Shown: positions 15,775 through 23,611 of the stretch, piece by piece
Layout of the letters: every line of letters begins with the position of its first letter
Position numbering within the stretch: the first letter of the stretch is position 1
Assembly (NCBI GenBank): GCA_045565015.1
Contig: JBJLGD010000037.1
Location: 1-26,060, forward strand
Reading direction: 5' to 3'
Origin: GCA-2697345 sp045565015
GTDB lineage: Bacteria > Pseudomonadota > Alphaproteobacteria > Rhodobacterales > Rhodobacteraceae
DNA: 26,060 nt
The notes under the pieces: model-generated
The model's input: only the letters and a program-made list of their open reading frames with translations
What the model was told of the DNA's origin: nothing
Database searches by the model: none
Program-made: the position numbers and the translations under genes

Positions 15775-16716
15775 ATGCTTTACGTAATCAAGAGAATATT
15801 AGCTACAATCCCGGTAATGGTAGTCGTTGCACTATTTGTTTTTTTTATAATTCGTTTAGGTCCGGGAGACCCGGCTTCAGTTATTGCTGGAGATTATGCT
15901 ACTGCAGAAGACATTGAAGAAATTCGCATAAAGCTTGGTCTCGCAGACCCAATACATGTGCAGATGGGCAAGTGGATGGTGCAGCTGGCATCAGGAGACC
16001 TTGGACACTCATATCATTCTAACCTTCAAGTTACGACGCTTATATCTCAGCGTCTTGAGCCAACTCTATTATTGGCTGCATCTACCATAATATTGACAGT
16101 TCTTGTTGCTATTCCTTTAGGAACTCTTGCTGCATATAAAGCTGGTAGCTGGATCGATAAATTTGTTATGGTTTTTTCGGTTGCTGGTTTTTCGATCCCT
16201 GTTTTTGTTCTTGGATATATACTTGTTTATTTCTTTGCAATGGAACTCAGGTGGTTGCCAGTTCAAGGATATAAGAGCCCGTTTGAATATGGCATATTAC
16301 CATTTTTAAAGCATATAACTATGCCCGCAGTTACACTTAGTGTTATATACATAGCTTTGATATCGCGAATGACCAGAGCATCAGTAGTAGAAGTACTAAA
16401 TGAAGATTACGTTAGAACCGCAAGAGCGAAAGGACAAAGTGAATTTAAGATACTTTTACGACATGCTTTACGAAATGCTGCTGTTCCAATCGTAACCGTT
16501 TTAGGTATTAGTGTGGCACTTATGATTGGTGGTGTGGTCGTCACAGAGAGTGTTTATAATGTTCCTGGGCTTGGTAGATTGGTTTTAGACGCAGTGTTAG
16601 CTCGTGATTATGGAGTTATTCAGGGCTTAATATTATTCTTCAGCTTTATTTACATCTTTATAAATTTATTAATTGACCTAAGCTATACATTTATCGACCC
16701 AAGGATAAGATACTGA
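15775..16716 (+). CDS. ABC importer permease, DppB/OppB family
   Basis: 313 residues, six predicted membrane helices (first at about 9-30, last at about 278-300). The OppB-type N-terminus MLYVIKRILATIPVMVVVAL and the periplasmic QLASGDLGHSYHSNLQV loop are typical. The cytoplasmic EAA loop VVEVLNEDYVRTARAKGQSE (about 206-225) docks onto the ATPase. Forms the channel with the second permease. Stop and next start overlap by one base (TGATG), so translation is coupled. Confidence 0.93.
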   Translation: MLYVIKRILATIPVMVVVALFVFFIIRLGPGDPASVIAGDYATAEDIEEIRIKLGLADPIHVQMGKWMVQLASGDLGHSYHSNLQVTTLISQRLEPTLLLAASTIILTVLVAIPLGTLAAYKAGSWIDKFVMVFSVAGFSIPVFVLGYILVYFFAMELRWLPVQGYKSPFEYGILPFLKHITMPAVTLSVIYIALISRMTRASVVEVLNEDYVRTARAKGQSEFKILLRHALRNAAVPIVTVLGISVALMIGGVVVTESVYNVPGLGRLVLDAVLARDYGVIQGLILFFSFIYIFINLLIDLSYTFIDPRIRY

Positions 16717-17579
16717 TGACTGCTACAACAAATATACATGTAAAAGAAGACCCAAGTCTTCTTAAAATCATATTATCTAATAAGTCATTAACAGCTGGAT
16801 TAATCATTCTAGCAATTCTGGCTTTAATAGCATTGATTGGCCCCTTTTTCACAGGGGACCCTATAGCAATAAATCCAATTAAGAGGATTAAACCTCCTGG
16901 TCCAGAAATGTGGTTTGGTACAGATCCACTGGGTAGGGATATATTTGCTCGGGCAATATCTGGCGGTAGAATATCATTAACTGTGGGTGTTGCGGTTGCT
17001 GGTGTGTCAGTTTGTATAGGTTTATTTTTAGGACTTTTAGCTGGTTATATTAGGCTACTGGACGCTATAATAATGAGAGTTATGGATGGATTAATGGCAA
17101 TTCCCGGTATTTTATTGGCAATCGCATTAATTTCTTTGTCAGGTGCCACGATTTTGACGGTTATAGTTGCTATAACTATACCAGAAATCCCTCGTGTCGT
17201 ACGGTTAGTTAGATCGGTTGTGCTGACTGTTAGAGAGGAAGCATACGTTGAGGCGGCTATAGCTGCTGGTACAAAGTTACCTAGTATTATGATTAGGCAC
17301 ATTTTGCCAAATACAATCGCTCCTCTAATTGTTCAAGCGACTTACGTTTGTGCATCTGCGATGCTAACTGAGAGTATATTGGGTTTCCTTGGAGCTGGAA
17401 TTCCTCCTGAGATTCCAAGTTGGGGGAATATTATGTCTGAAGGTAGAACCTATTTTCAACTGTGCCCGTGGATTATATTCTTTCCAGGTGTAGCTTTGGG
17501 TATAACAGTTATGTCGGTTAACATAGTTGGAGATGGATTGCGTGATACACTTGATCCCCGAATTGCAAAGAAAATGTAA
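16716..17579 (+). CDS. ABC importer permease, DppC/OppC family
   Basis: 287 residues. An N-terminal OppC_N helix (about 24-46) is followed by a periplasmic stretch with EMWFGTDPLGRDIFARAISG (66-85), a hallmark of this family. A five-helix permease core follows, with the EAA loop VREEAYVEAAIAAGTKLPS near 171-189. The C-terminal DGLRDTLDPRI is also characteristic. Its ATG shares the last A of the dppB-like stop codon. Partner of the preceding permease; the ATPase gene begins 32 bases later. Confidence 0.93.
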   Translation: MTATTNIHVKEDPSLLKIILSNKSLTAGLIILAILALIALIGPFFTGDPIAINPIKRIKPPGPEMWFGTDPLGRDIFARAISGGRISLTVGVAVAGVSVCIGLFLGLLAGYIRLLDAIIMRVMDGLMAIPGILLAIALISLSGATILTVIVAITIPEIPRVVRLVRSVVLTVREEAYVEAAIAAGTKLPSIMIRHILPNTIAPLIVQATYVCASAMLTESILGFLGAGIPPEIPSWGNIMSEGRTYFQLCPWIIFFPGVALGITVMSVNIVGDGLRDTLDPRIAKKM

Positions 17580-17611
17580 ATACCAGAAATTTATCAAGAA
17601 AGCGCTACGAA

Positions 17612-19222
17612 ATGGTCCTAAAGATTGAAAACTTAACCGTAAGACTTCCAGAGGGTGGTGATCGTGAATTTGCGATAGAGGACGTCACTCTTAACGTTGA
17701 AAAGGGAGAAATCGTCTGTGTGGTCGGTGAGTCGGGGTCAGGAAAATCCGTTACAGCCTTTACAATCATGGGGCTCATACCTCGAAAAGAACTTACCCCC
17801 GTTGGTGGAAAAATTTTGCTAGAGGGTGATGATCTTTTAACTAAAGACAATGCTCAAATGCGAAAGTTTCGCGGAAGTAGGATTGGGATGATATTCCAGG
17901 AACCTATGACAGCACTAAACCCTGTAATGAAGGTTGGAAAACAAATTGCAGAGTTACTGACTATTCATACAAAACTTAATGAACAGGATAGACGAAAAAA
18001 GATTATGGATGCTATGAATGCTGTAAAGCTTCCAGAGCCTAAGAAAATATATGATGCATACCCCCATCAGTTATCCGGTGGGCAAAGACAAAGAATTATG
18101 ATTGCAATGGCGCTAGTTTTGGAGCCTAGTCTATTGATAGCAGATGAACCCACCACCGCACTTGATGTAACAACTCAAGCTGAGGTTTTGTCTCTTGTTA
18201 GTGAGATTCAAAAAAGCAAAGGGATGGGTGTTTTATTTATTACTCACGATTTTGGTGTTGTTGCCGAAATTGCGGATCGAGTAGTTGTTATGCAAAATGG
18301 TTTAGTAGTAGAGCAGGGTACTAAGGATAAAATTCTTCACTCCCCAGAGCACCCATATACTCAAATGCTTATCGGCTCTGTTCCATCATTAGAACCGCCT
18401 GATAGATCTGGTCAAAAAATTGAAGATACAAAAGTTGTCGAGATGTCTGCAGTTTATAAAACCTATGGGAAAACTGGAATTTTCGGTGGTGGTAGACTTG
18501 TAAAAGCCGTCCAGGATGTGTCTGTAGAACTTTTTGGTGGAGAATTGGTTGGGATTGTTGGAGAGTCAGGGTCTGGAAAGTCCACTCTAGCAAGGTGTTT
18601 AGTAAGATTAATTGACCCAACGGATGGAGATATTACGATAAACGGGAAAAATATTTCCATTTTACCGCCTGGTCCATTAAGACCTTACAGAAGTGAATTT
18701 CAAATAGTCTTTCAAGATCCGTATAGATCTCTAAACCCAAGGCGAACGATAGAGCAGTCATTGATCGAAGGCCCTATGAATTTCGGAATGAGTAAAGTGG
18801 ATGCAATATCAAAAGCAGGCGAGATATTAGAAATAGTGGGTATTTCACCGGACGCTATGGGGAGGTTTCCCCATCAGTTTTCGGGAGGTCAAAGACAACG
18901 TATTTGTATAGCAAGAGCAGTTGTGATGGAGCCAAAACTTATTGTTGCTGATGAGGCTGTTTCAGCATTAGATGTATCTGTTCAAAAACAAGTTTTGGAT
19001 TTATTCCTCGATATTCGAAAACGTTTTGGAATGGCAATGCTTTTTATAACTCATGATTTACGGGTTGCGGCACAAGTATGCGATAGAGTCGTTGTTATGC
19101 AGCATGGTAAAGTGGTTGAACAAGGAAAAACAACAGATGTTTATAACAATCCTCAACATCCTTATACACAAGATTTGTTAGCTGCTGCACCAGGAAGAGA
19201 TGTGAAGTTTAATCAACTTTAA
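17612..19222 (+). CDS. ABC importer ATPase, fused DppD-DppF type
   Basis: 536 residues, two complete nucleotide-binding domains in one chain. The first has Walker A GESGSGKSV (about 39-47), signature LSGGQRQR (about 155) and Walker B LLIADEPTTALD. The second, from about residue 270, has GESGSGKST, FSGGQRQR and LIVADEAVSALD. Both Walker B motifs keep the catalytic Glu. Each half ends in the oligopeptide-type C-terminal extension HPYTQML/HPYTQDLL. Energises import from the cytoplasmic face. Many systems use two separate genes; fused forms are common in alphaproteobacteria. Last gene of the importer operon. Ribosome site is weak. Confidence 0.94.
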   Translation: MVLKIENLTVRLPEGGDREFAIEDVTLNVEKGEIVCVVGESGSGKSVTAFTIMGLIPRKELTPVGGKILLEGDDLLTKDNAQMRKFRGSRIGMIFQEPMTALNPVMKVGKQIAELLTIHTKLNEQDRRKKIMDAMNAVKLPEPKKIYDAYPHQLSGGQRQRIMIAMALVLEPSLLIADEPTTALDVTTQAEVLSLVSEIQKSKGMGVLFITHDFGVVAEIADRVVVMQNGLVVEQGTKDKILHSPEHPYTQMLIGSVPSLEPPDRSGQKIEDTKVVEMSAVYKTYGKTGIFGGGRLVKAVQDVSVELFGGELVGIVGESGSGKSTLARCLVRLIDPTDGDITINGKNISILPPGPLRPYRSEFQIVFQDPYRSLNPRRTIEQSLIEGPMNFGMSKVDAISKAGEILEIVGISPDAMGRFPHQFSGGQRQRICIARAVVMEPKLIVADEAVSALDVSVQKQVLDLFLDIRKRFGMAMLFITHDLRVAAQVCDRVVVMQHGKVVEQGKTTDVYNNPQHPYTQDLLAAAPGRDVKFNQL

Positions 19223-19243
19223 AATATTTTATATTCAAAAAAG

Positions 19244-19266
19244 TATAATGCGTAATACGACGTATT
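19244..19266 (+). promoter_or_regulatory. TATAAT box followed by 13-bp palindrome, candidate promoter/operator for the SDR gene
   Basis: A perfect -10 box TATAAT (19244-19249) is followed four bases on by AATACG-A-CGTATT (19254-19266), which would cover the predicted transcription start. TGC and GCA flank the palindrome, extending it imperfectly. No good -35 box is seen, so promoter strength is doubtful. Confidence 0.35.
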
Positions 19267-19332
19267 GCACAGTTAATTCAGTCAGACTATGAAATCTTTA
19301 AATATTACTACAGTTATTCAAAGGACTTTATC

Positions 19333-20121
19333 ATGGATACCGGGTTAAGAAAAAAAAATGCTTTAGTTTTATCATCTAGTAGAGGACTTGGTTTAGGTAT
19401 TGCTGAAGCCCTAGCCGACGAAGGAGCCAATGTTTTATTAACGGGTAGATCTGAGGAAAGATTAAAAGAAAACGTCACACGAATTAATAAAAAAGGTAAA
19501 GGGAGAGCAGAGTATGCTCGTATTGATTTAAACGATGTTGAGTCAGTTTCAGTTATTAAGAAAAGTGTAAAAGAGTTTTTTGGTGGGGCCGATATATTAA
19601 TTAATAATACTGGAGGTCCACCCCCAGGGAAGATGGTGGATGCTGATATCAATACACTACCAGAACAAATAGAGGCAATGGTTACGCGAATAGTACAAAT
19701 TACGGATATGATTATCCCCCATATGAGAGCGCAAAAATGGGGACGTATTGTAACAATCGGTTCATCAGGGTTAATCCAACCCATCCCCAATTTAGCTTTA
19801 TCAAATTTGATTAGAGCATCTCTAGTTGGATGGTCAAAATCTTTATCAAACGATTTAGGTCCTGAAGGCATAACGGTAAATATGCTATTACCAGGAAGAA
19901 TAGACACAGAGCGAGTTGGAGAGATAGATGAAGCAGCTGCTAAACGGACAGGGACAAGTGTTGACGCAGTCCAAAAAGCTTCAATGGCAACTATACCTCT
20001 TGCCCGCTACGGGACTGTTTCAGAGTTTTCTGCTGTCGCGACTTTTTTAGTTAGCGAAGCAGCAAGTTATGTTACTGGGAGTCAAATTCGGTGTGATGGT
20101 GGTCTAATTAGATCTGTATAA
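19333..20121 (+). CDS. SDR-fold protein with degenerate catalytic motif (BKR-like)
   Basis: 262 residues, short-chain dehydrogenase/reductase fold, named after 3-oxoacyl reductases. The cofactor loop reads LVLSSSRGLGLGIA (11-24) instead of TGxxxGIG, and NNTGGPPPG (91-99) replaces NNAG. The active site keeps Ser144/145, but the YxxxK motif is Leu-Ala-Leu-Ser-Asn (154-158): both the catalytic Tyr and Lys are missing. A known SDR subgroup (BKR-like SDR-like) shares this pattern and is common in bacteria, so this is a conserved variant and not decay. Reaction unknown. AAGGA site upstream; lies 110 bases after the importer operon with its own possible promoter and converges with the molybdoenzyme gene. 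Confidence 0.85.
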   Translation: MDTGLRKKNALVLSSSRGLGLGIAEALADEGANVLLTGRSEERLKENVTRINKKGKGRAEYARIDLNDVESVSVIKKSVKEFFGGADILINNTGGPPPGKMVDADINTLPEQIEAMVTRIVQITDMIIPHMRAQKWGRIVTIGSSGLIQPIPNLALSNLIRASLVGWSKSLSNDLGPEGITVNMLLPGRIDTERVGEIDEAAAKRTGTSVDAVQKASMATIPLARYGTVSEFSAVATFLVSEAASYVTGSQIRCDGGLIRSV

Positions 20122-20131
20122 TTAATGCAAG

Positions 20132-21226
20132 CTAACGAACAAATATTTCTATTTGTTGAATAGCATTATTTGCGAACCCGCCAATATCAAATACCTGAGT
20201 ATCTGGCTGTGTTTGGCCACTGTTATCTGTAGCTCTGCAGCCTAGTATATAATGGCCCTCACTCGCGTTCCAATCAAGTGCCCATTTTATCCACGAATAT
20301 TTACTATTAGAATTATAAAGTTTAGCCTCGAACCACTCACCGTTAACTGAAACCTCTACTTTCTTAATTTTTCGTCCGCCGCCTGACCACGCGCGTCCAA
20401 TTAAAGATACTTCACCTTTTGGTACTAATCTTTTTCGAGAAGTCCAATCAGGTATCCCCGGGGGTTTCATCAGAGACTTTACCCGAATATCTGTTATGGG
20501 TATCCCAGGCTCATCCCGAGTTGTTCTAAAACAATACGTTCCCGTTTGCTGATACCCATCGAATGATTCATTTAACGCCTTGATTTCTGTTAACCACTTG
20601 ACACTTGCCATTCCGTACCAGCCGGGGACAATAACTCTTAATGGGGCGCCGTGCTGCGGCAACAGAGGAATTCCATTCATTTGATAAACTAGTAAGACAT
20701 CTAACTCTTCAATTTGTTTAAGAGTTAAACTTCTAGCGAAATTATGTTCATGACCGGAGTCATACCCACGATCAGCACCTGTGAAACTTATATCAACAAC
20801 ATCTGATTTTGGTGCAGCTTTTTTTATGAGAGCCCTTAACGGTGTTCCCGTCCATTCTGAAGTGCCAATAGCACCATATTTCCATGGCATGGAGAAGCTT
20901 CTGGGAACCACATTAGATCGACCATTACCAGCACACTCAAGGGTTACGGCCATTGTCTTTTTAGGAAGAGATTTTATCTCTTCTAAATTTATCGAATAAG
21001 GATTTGAAAATTGACCCCTGAATGAGAGTATGTGGTCCAAATTACTTAATTTTGGAATATCAAAATGTGTAAGAAGATAATGTTGACCAATCGGGGTTAC
21101 ATCATAGTCTAAGCTTTCTAGTGGCATACCAGAATTTCGGTTTGCGAGCTCTACTTCAGTTTCGCTGAAAATACCCTGTGCAGTAGTCGGCCGAACAAAT
21201 TCTTTGAAAGGATCATATATTTTCAA
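20132..21226 (-). CDS. Sulfite-oxidase-family molybdopterin enzyme, no export signal
   Basis: 364 residues. The molybdenum-cofactor domain contains VTLECAGNGRS with the Mo-ligand Cys98, preceded by a typical N-terminal lobe. The later MNGIPLLPQHGAPLRVIVPG and YGMASVKWL blocks bind cofactor and substrate. The C-terminal dimerisation domain (about 245-350) has an immunoglobulin fold. No haem domain and no Tat or Sec signal are present, so it is probably cytoplasmic, unlike SorA or SoxC. The start is TTG at 21226; no in-frame ATG exists close upstream and the next Met is residue 34, which would cut into the conserved region. Probable role is oxidation of sulfite; other substrates are possible. 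Follows irr by 46 bases on the same strand and may be co-transcribed. Confidence 0.84.
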   Translation of the reverse strand: MKIYDPFKEFVRPTTAQGIFSETEVELANRNSGMPLESLDYDVTPIGQHYLLTHFDIPKLSNLDHILSFRGQFSNPYSINLEEIKSLPKKTMAVTLECAGNGRSNVVPRSFSMPWKYGAIGTSEWTGTPLRALIKKAAPKSDVVDISFTGADRGYDSGHEHNFARSLTLKQIEELDVLLVYQMNGIPLLPQHGAPLRVIVPGWYGMASVKWLTEIKALNESFDGYQQTGTYCFRTTRDEPGIPITDIRVKSLMKPPGIPDWTSRKRLVPKGEVSLIGRAWSGGGRKIKKVEVSVNGEWFEAKLYNSNSKYSWIKWALDWNASEGHYILGCRATDNSGQTQPDTQVFDIGGFANNAIQQIEIFVR

Positions 21227-21272
21227 AATTTGGTACTCTAACTCTACTTTATGTATATTTATATTCTTAGAT

Positions 21273-21689
21273 CTATGATTTTCTAAGTCTTATGACTACA
21301 TCAACTTTTGAAACTTTGGTTCCCTTTGGGGCGTTTGGTAATCTTGTAATCTCAAGCTCATTATTTGGAGCATCTGTGAGTATACTTTCATCTTCCCAAT
21401 AAAAGTGTGGGTGATCATCTATGCGAGTATCAAAATAGGACTTAGTTCCGTCAACCAAAATTTCTCTAATTAATCCTGCATCAGAAAAAACCTTTAGTGT
21501 ATTATATATGGTTGCTAATGACACATTTTCGTCAGATTTTTTTACTGCAGAATATAGACTCTCTGCTGTGACATGCCTGTGGCGACCATCTCCAACTAAA
21601 AAGTTGGCAAGGGCTAATCGCTGACGTGTGGGTCTTAGACCAGCCTCTGTAAGCCATGACGTTCCTTGTTTTACTATCGCTGTATCCAT
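21273..21689 (-). CDS. irr: Iron response regulator Irr (Fur family)
   Basis: 138 residues. N-terminal winged helix includes GLRPTRQRLALANFLVGDGRHRHVTAESLY (17-46) and recognition helix VSLATIYNTLKVFSDAGLI (56-74). The dimerisation domain has the His-rich DDHPHFYWED (91-100), matching the haem/metal site of Irr, and ends SKVDVVIRL. Irr senses haem status and represses or activates iron and haem genes in alphaproteobacteria. There is no N-terminal Gly-Cys-Pro haem motif, as in most Irr proteins outside rhizobia. Divergent from fabA, a neighbourhood conserved in Rhodobacterales. Probably autoregulated through the palindrome across its promoter. Confidence 0.93.
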   Translation of the reverse strand: MDTAIVKQGTSWLTEAGLRPTRQRLALANFLVGDGRHRHVTAESLYSAVKKSDENVSLATIYNTLKVFSDAGLIREILVDGTKSYFDTRIDDHPHFYWEDESILTDAPNNELEITRLPNAPKGTKVSKVDVVIRLRKS

Positions 21690-21706
21690 TTATGCAGACC
21701 TTAATA

Positions 21707-21751
21707 TAACAATATTGTTAATATATTATATTATTTTAAATAATAATTTAC
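21707..21751 (-). promoter_or_regulatory. irr promoter with 14-bp perfect palindrome at the predicted start of transcription
   Basis: On the minus strand TTGTAA (21746-21751), 17 bases, TATAAT (21723-21728; perfect). The predicted start near 21716 falls inside TAACAAT-ATTGTTA (21707-21720), a perfect 14-bp palindrome 17 bases before the irr ATG. A repressor bound here would block initiation. The palindrome does not look like the published iron-control element, so the binding protein is open. Confidence 0.6.
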
Positions 21752-21783
21752 AATAATGATTTGATACAAAGTTTTACTGGGAC

Positions 21784-21816
21784 TTGCGCGAGCGTCGATG
21801 CTAGTGTTAGACGCAA
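21784..21816 (+). promoter_or_regulatory. GC-rich stem in the fabA leader
   Basis: In otherwise A/T-only DNA, a GC-rich island can form TTGCG (21784-21788) with CGCAA (21812-21816), or alternatively GCGTC (21792-21796) with GACGC (21810-21814). It ends about 40 bases before the fabA ATG. It might be leader structure or the fabA promoter/operator; I find no convincing fabA -10/-35 pair. Confidence 0.3.
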
Positions 21817-21856
21817 ACAACAAAACAAGCTAAATTTTTTTAAAGGGTAAAATAAC

Positions 21857-22363
21857 ATGTCTCAAAATCCTGACAGTTTAAGTAAAGAGCAACTTCTAGA
21901 ATGTGCTTCAGGACATATGTTTGGTGAAGGAAATCCACAGTTGCCAATGCCCCCAATGCTTATGATGGATCGGGTTACAGAAATAAGCTCAGATAATGGA
22001 ATGTTCGATAAGGGCCATGTAATAGCAGAATTTGATATCGATCCCGATTTATGGTTTTTCAAATGTCATTTCCCAGGTGACCCCGTAATGCCAGGATGTC
22101 TTGGGCTAGATGCATTGTGGCAACTTACTGGATTTAATCTTGGTTGGCGAGGAATGACTGGAAAGGGTCGGGCTTTGGGTGTTGGCGAGGTGAAATTTAC
22201 AGGTATGGTTACCCCTAAAACAAAGCTTGTTACCTATCATGTTGATTTTACTAGAGTAATTGATCGAAGACTGAAAATGGGTATAGCAAATGGTAAAATG
22301 TTTGCTGATGGTCAAGAAATATATAATACTGAAAATATGAAGGTTGGATTATTTTCTAACTAA
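21857..22363 (+). CDS. fabA: 3-hydroxydecanoyl-ACP dehydratase/isomerase
   Basis: 168 residues, hot-dog fold. Dehydrates 3-hydroxydecanoyl-ACP and isomerises trans-2- to cis-3-decenoyl-ACP, the branch point to unsaturated fatty acids. The active site is KCHFPGDPVMPGCLGLDALWQL with catalytic His71 and Asp85, one residue off the E. coli numbering (His70, Asp84). The N-terminal ECASGHMFGEGNPQLPMPPM is also family-typical. Ribosome site AAGGG upstream. First gene of fabA-fabB-fabI, 13 bases before fabB. Confidence 0.97.
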   Translation: MSQNPDSLSKEQLLECASGHMFGEGNPQLPMPPMLMMDRVTEISSDNGMFDKGHVIAEFDIDPDLWFFKCHFPGDPVMPGCLGLDALWQLTGFNLGWRGMTGKGRALGVGEVKFTGMVTPKTKLVTYHVDFTRVIDRRLKMGIANGKMFADGQEIYNTENMKVGLFSN

Positions 22364-22376
22364 ATTAGGAGCATCA

Positions 22377-23606
22377 ATGCGTCGAGTTGTAGTTACAGGT
22401 CTAGGATTAGTTTCACCAATTGGGTGTTCTCAATCAGATGTTATTACTTCCTTAAAGAATGGATCATCTGGTGTAGAATACTCAGAAGATATGGCAGAAC
22501 GAGGATTTCGTAGTCAGGTTGCGGGTACATTAAAAATAAATTTAACAGAGCATATTGATAAAAGAATATTGCGGTTTATGGGACCAGGAGCTGGATATGC
22601 TTATATAGCGATGTCTCAGGCAATATCCGACTCTGGGTTGGACGAGAAAGATGTTGTTAACTATCGTACAGGTTTAATTGCTGGCTCTGGCGGTCCGTCA
22701 ACTTCTTCAATGCTTACAGCACATAAAACGGTCTTAGAAAAAGGATCTACTAAAAGAATTGGCCCATTTGCAGTTCCGAAATGTATGTCTTCCACTGTTT
22801 CTGCAAACTTGGCTACCGCTTTCAAAATTAAGGGAATAAATTATTCTATTACCTCAGCCTGTTCGACATCATTACATTGTATTGGTGTTGCTTCCGAGCA
22901 AATTCAAATGGGTAAACAAGATATTATGTTTGCCGGAGGAGGAGAAGAGCTTGACTGGACCCTATCCTGCCTTTTTGACGCAATGGGTGCGATGTCTTCT
23001 AAATATAATGATACTCCAGAGAAAGCTTCAAGAGCATTCGATGCTGATAGGGACGGTTTTGTTATAGCGGGTGGCGGTGGAATTCTTGTCTTAGAAGAGT
23101 TGGAACATGCAAGAGCGAGAGGAGCTAAAATATACGCAGAGATAACTGGATTTGCTGCGACTTCAGATGGTCACGATATGGTTGCGCCATCAGGAGAAGG
23201 TGGAGAAAGGGCAATGCGTCTGGCTTTAGAAACTCTCTCACCTGATCGAATGGTAAATTATATTAATGCACATGGGACCTCCACACCTGTTGGAGATGTT
23301 GGAGAGGTAGAGGCCGTTCGGCGCGTTTTTGGTGAAGGATCTACCCCCTTAATATCTTCGACAAAGTCTATGACTGGGCATGCTCAAGGTGCGGCGGGGG
23401 TACTAGAAACTATATACAGTATTTTGATGCTAGAAAATAATTTCATTGCTCCCTCTATAAATGTAGATAATCTAGATCCAACTTTACTGCGGAACGAAAT
23501 AGCCCTTCAGCTCAAACAAGAGATCGAGTTGGATACAGTAATGACTAATTCGTTTGGCTTTGGGGGTACTAATGGTTCAATGTTGTTGAGTAAATTGTAT
23601 GAGTAA
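22377..23606 (+). CDS. fabB: 3-oxoacyl-ACP synthase I
   Basis: 409 residues from the ATG at 22377, chosen for AGGAG five bases upstream; a TTG at 22344 lies inside fabA. Elongates cis-3-decenoyl-ACP and longer acyl chains. The thiolase fold shows the nucleophile in SITSACSTSLHCIG (Cys162), NAHGTSTPVGD (His299), and the STKSMTGHAQGAAG block with Lys330 and His335. The C-terminal MTNSFGFGGTNGSML loop is typical. Product of the FabA isomer is its special substrate, which fits the operon. Five bases separate it from fabI. Confidence 0.97.
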   Translation: MRRVVVTGLGLVSPIGCSQSDVITSLKNGSSGVEYSEDMAERGFRSQVAGTLKINLTEHIDKRILRFMGPGAGYAYIAMSQAISDSGLDEKDVVNYRTGLIAGSGGPSTSSMLTAHKTVLEKGSTKRIGPFAVPKCMSSTVSANLATAFKIKGINYSITSACSTSLHCIGVASEQIQMGKQDIMFAGGGEELDWTLSCLFDAMGAMSSKYNDTPEKASRAFDADRDGFVIAGGGGILVLEELEHARARGAKIYAEITGFAATSDGHDMVAPSGEGGERAMRLALETLSPDRMVNYINAHGTSTPVGDVGEVEAVRRVFGEGSTPLISSTKSMTGHAQGAAGVLETIYSILMLENNFIAPSINVDNLDPTLLRNEIALQLKQEIELDTVMTNSFGFGGTNGSMLLSKLYE

Positions 23607-23611
23607 TCGCT

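Noticed and set aside
17605..17850. Minus-strand frame of 81 codons over the first ATPase Walker A region
   Set aside because: Antisense shadow of a highly conserved ABC domain.
19314..19907. 197-codon open frame on the minus strand opposite the SDR gene
   Set aside because: Its product is a low-complexity Ser/Ile/Pro-rich string with no family marks; the plus-strand SDR explains the region.
20138..20157. AACAAATA/TATTTGTT hairpin at the convergent ends of the SDR and molybdoenzyme genes
   Set aside because: The stem is nearly all A/T, lacks a T-run on either strand and lies within the last codons of the molybdoenzyme gene; too weak to call a terminator.
22344..22376. Upstream TTG extension of fabB
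   Set aside because: It overlaps the end of fabA and lacks a ribosome site, while the ATG at 22377 has AGGAG at ideal distance and matches FabB N-termini.
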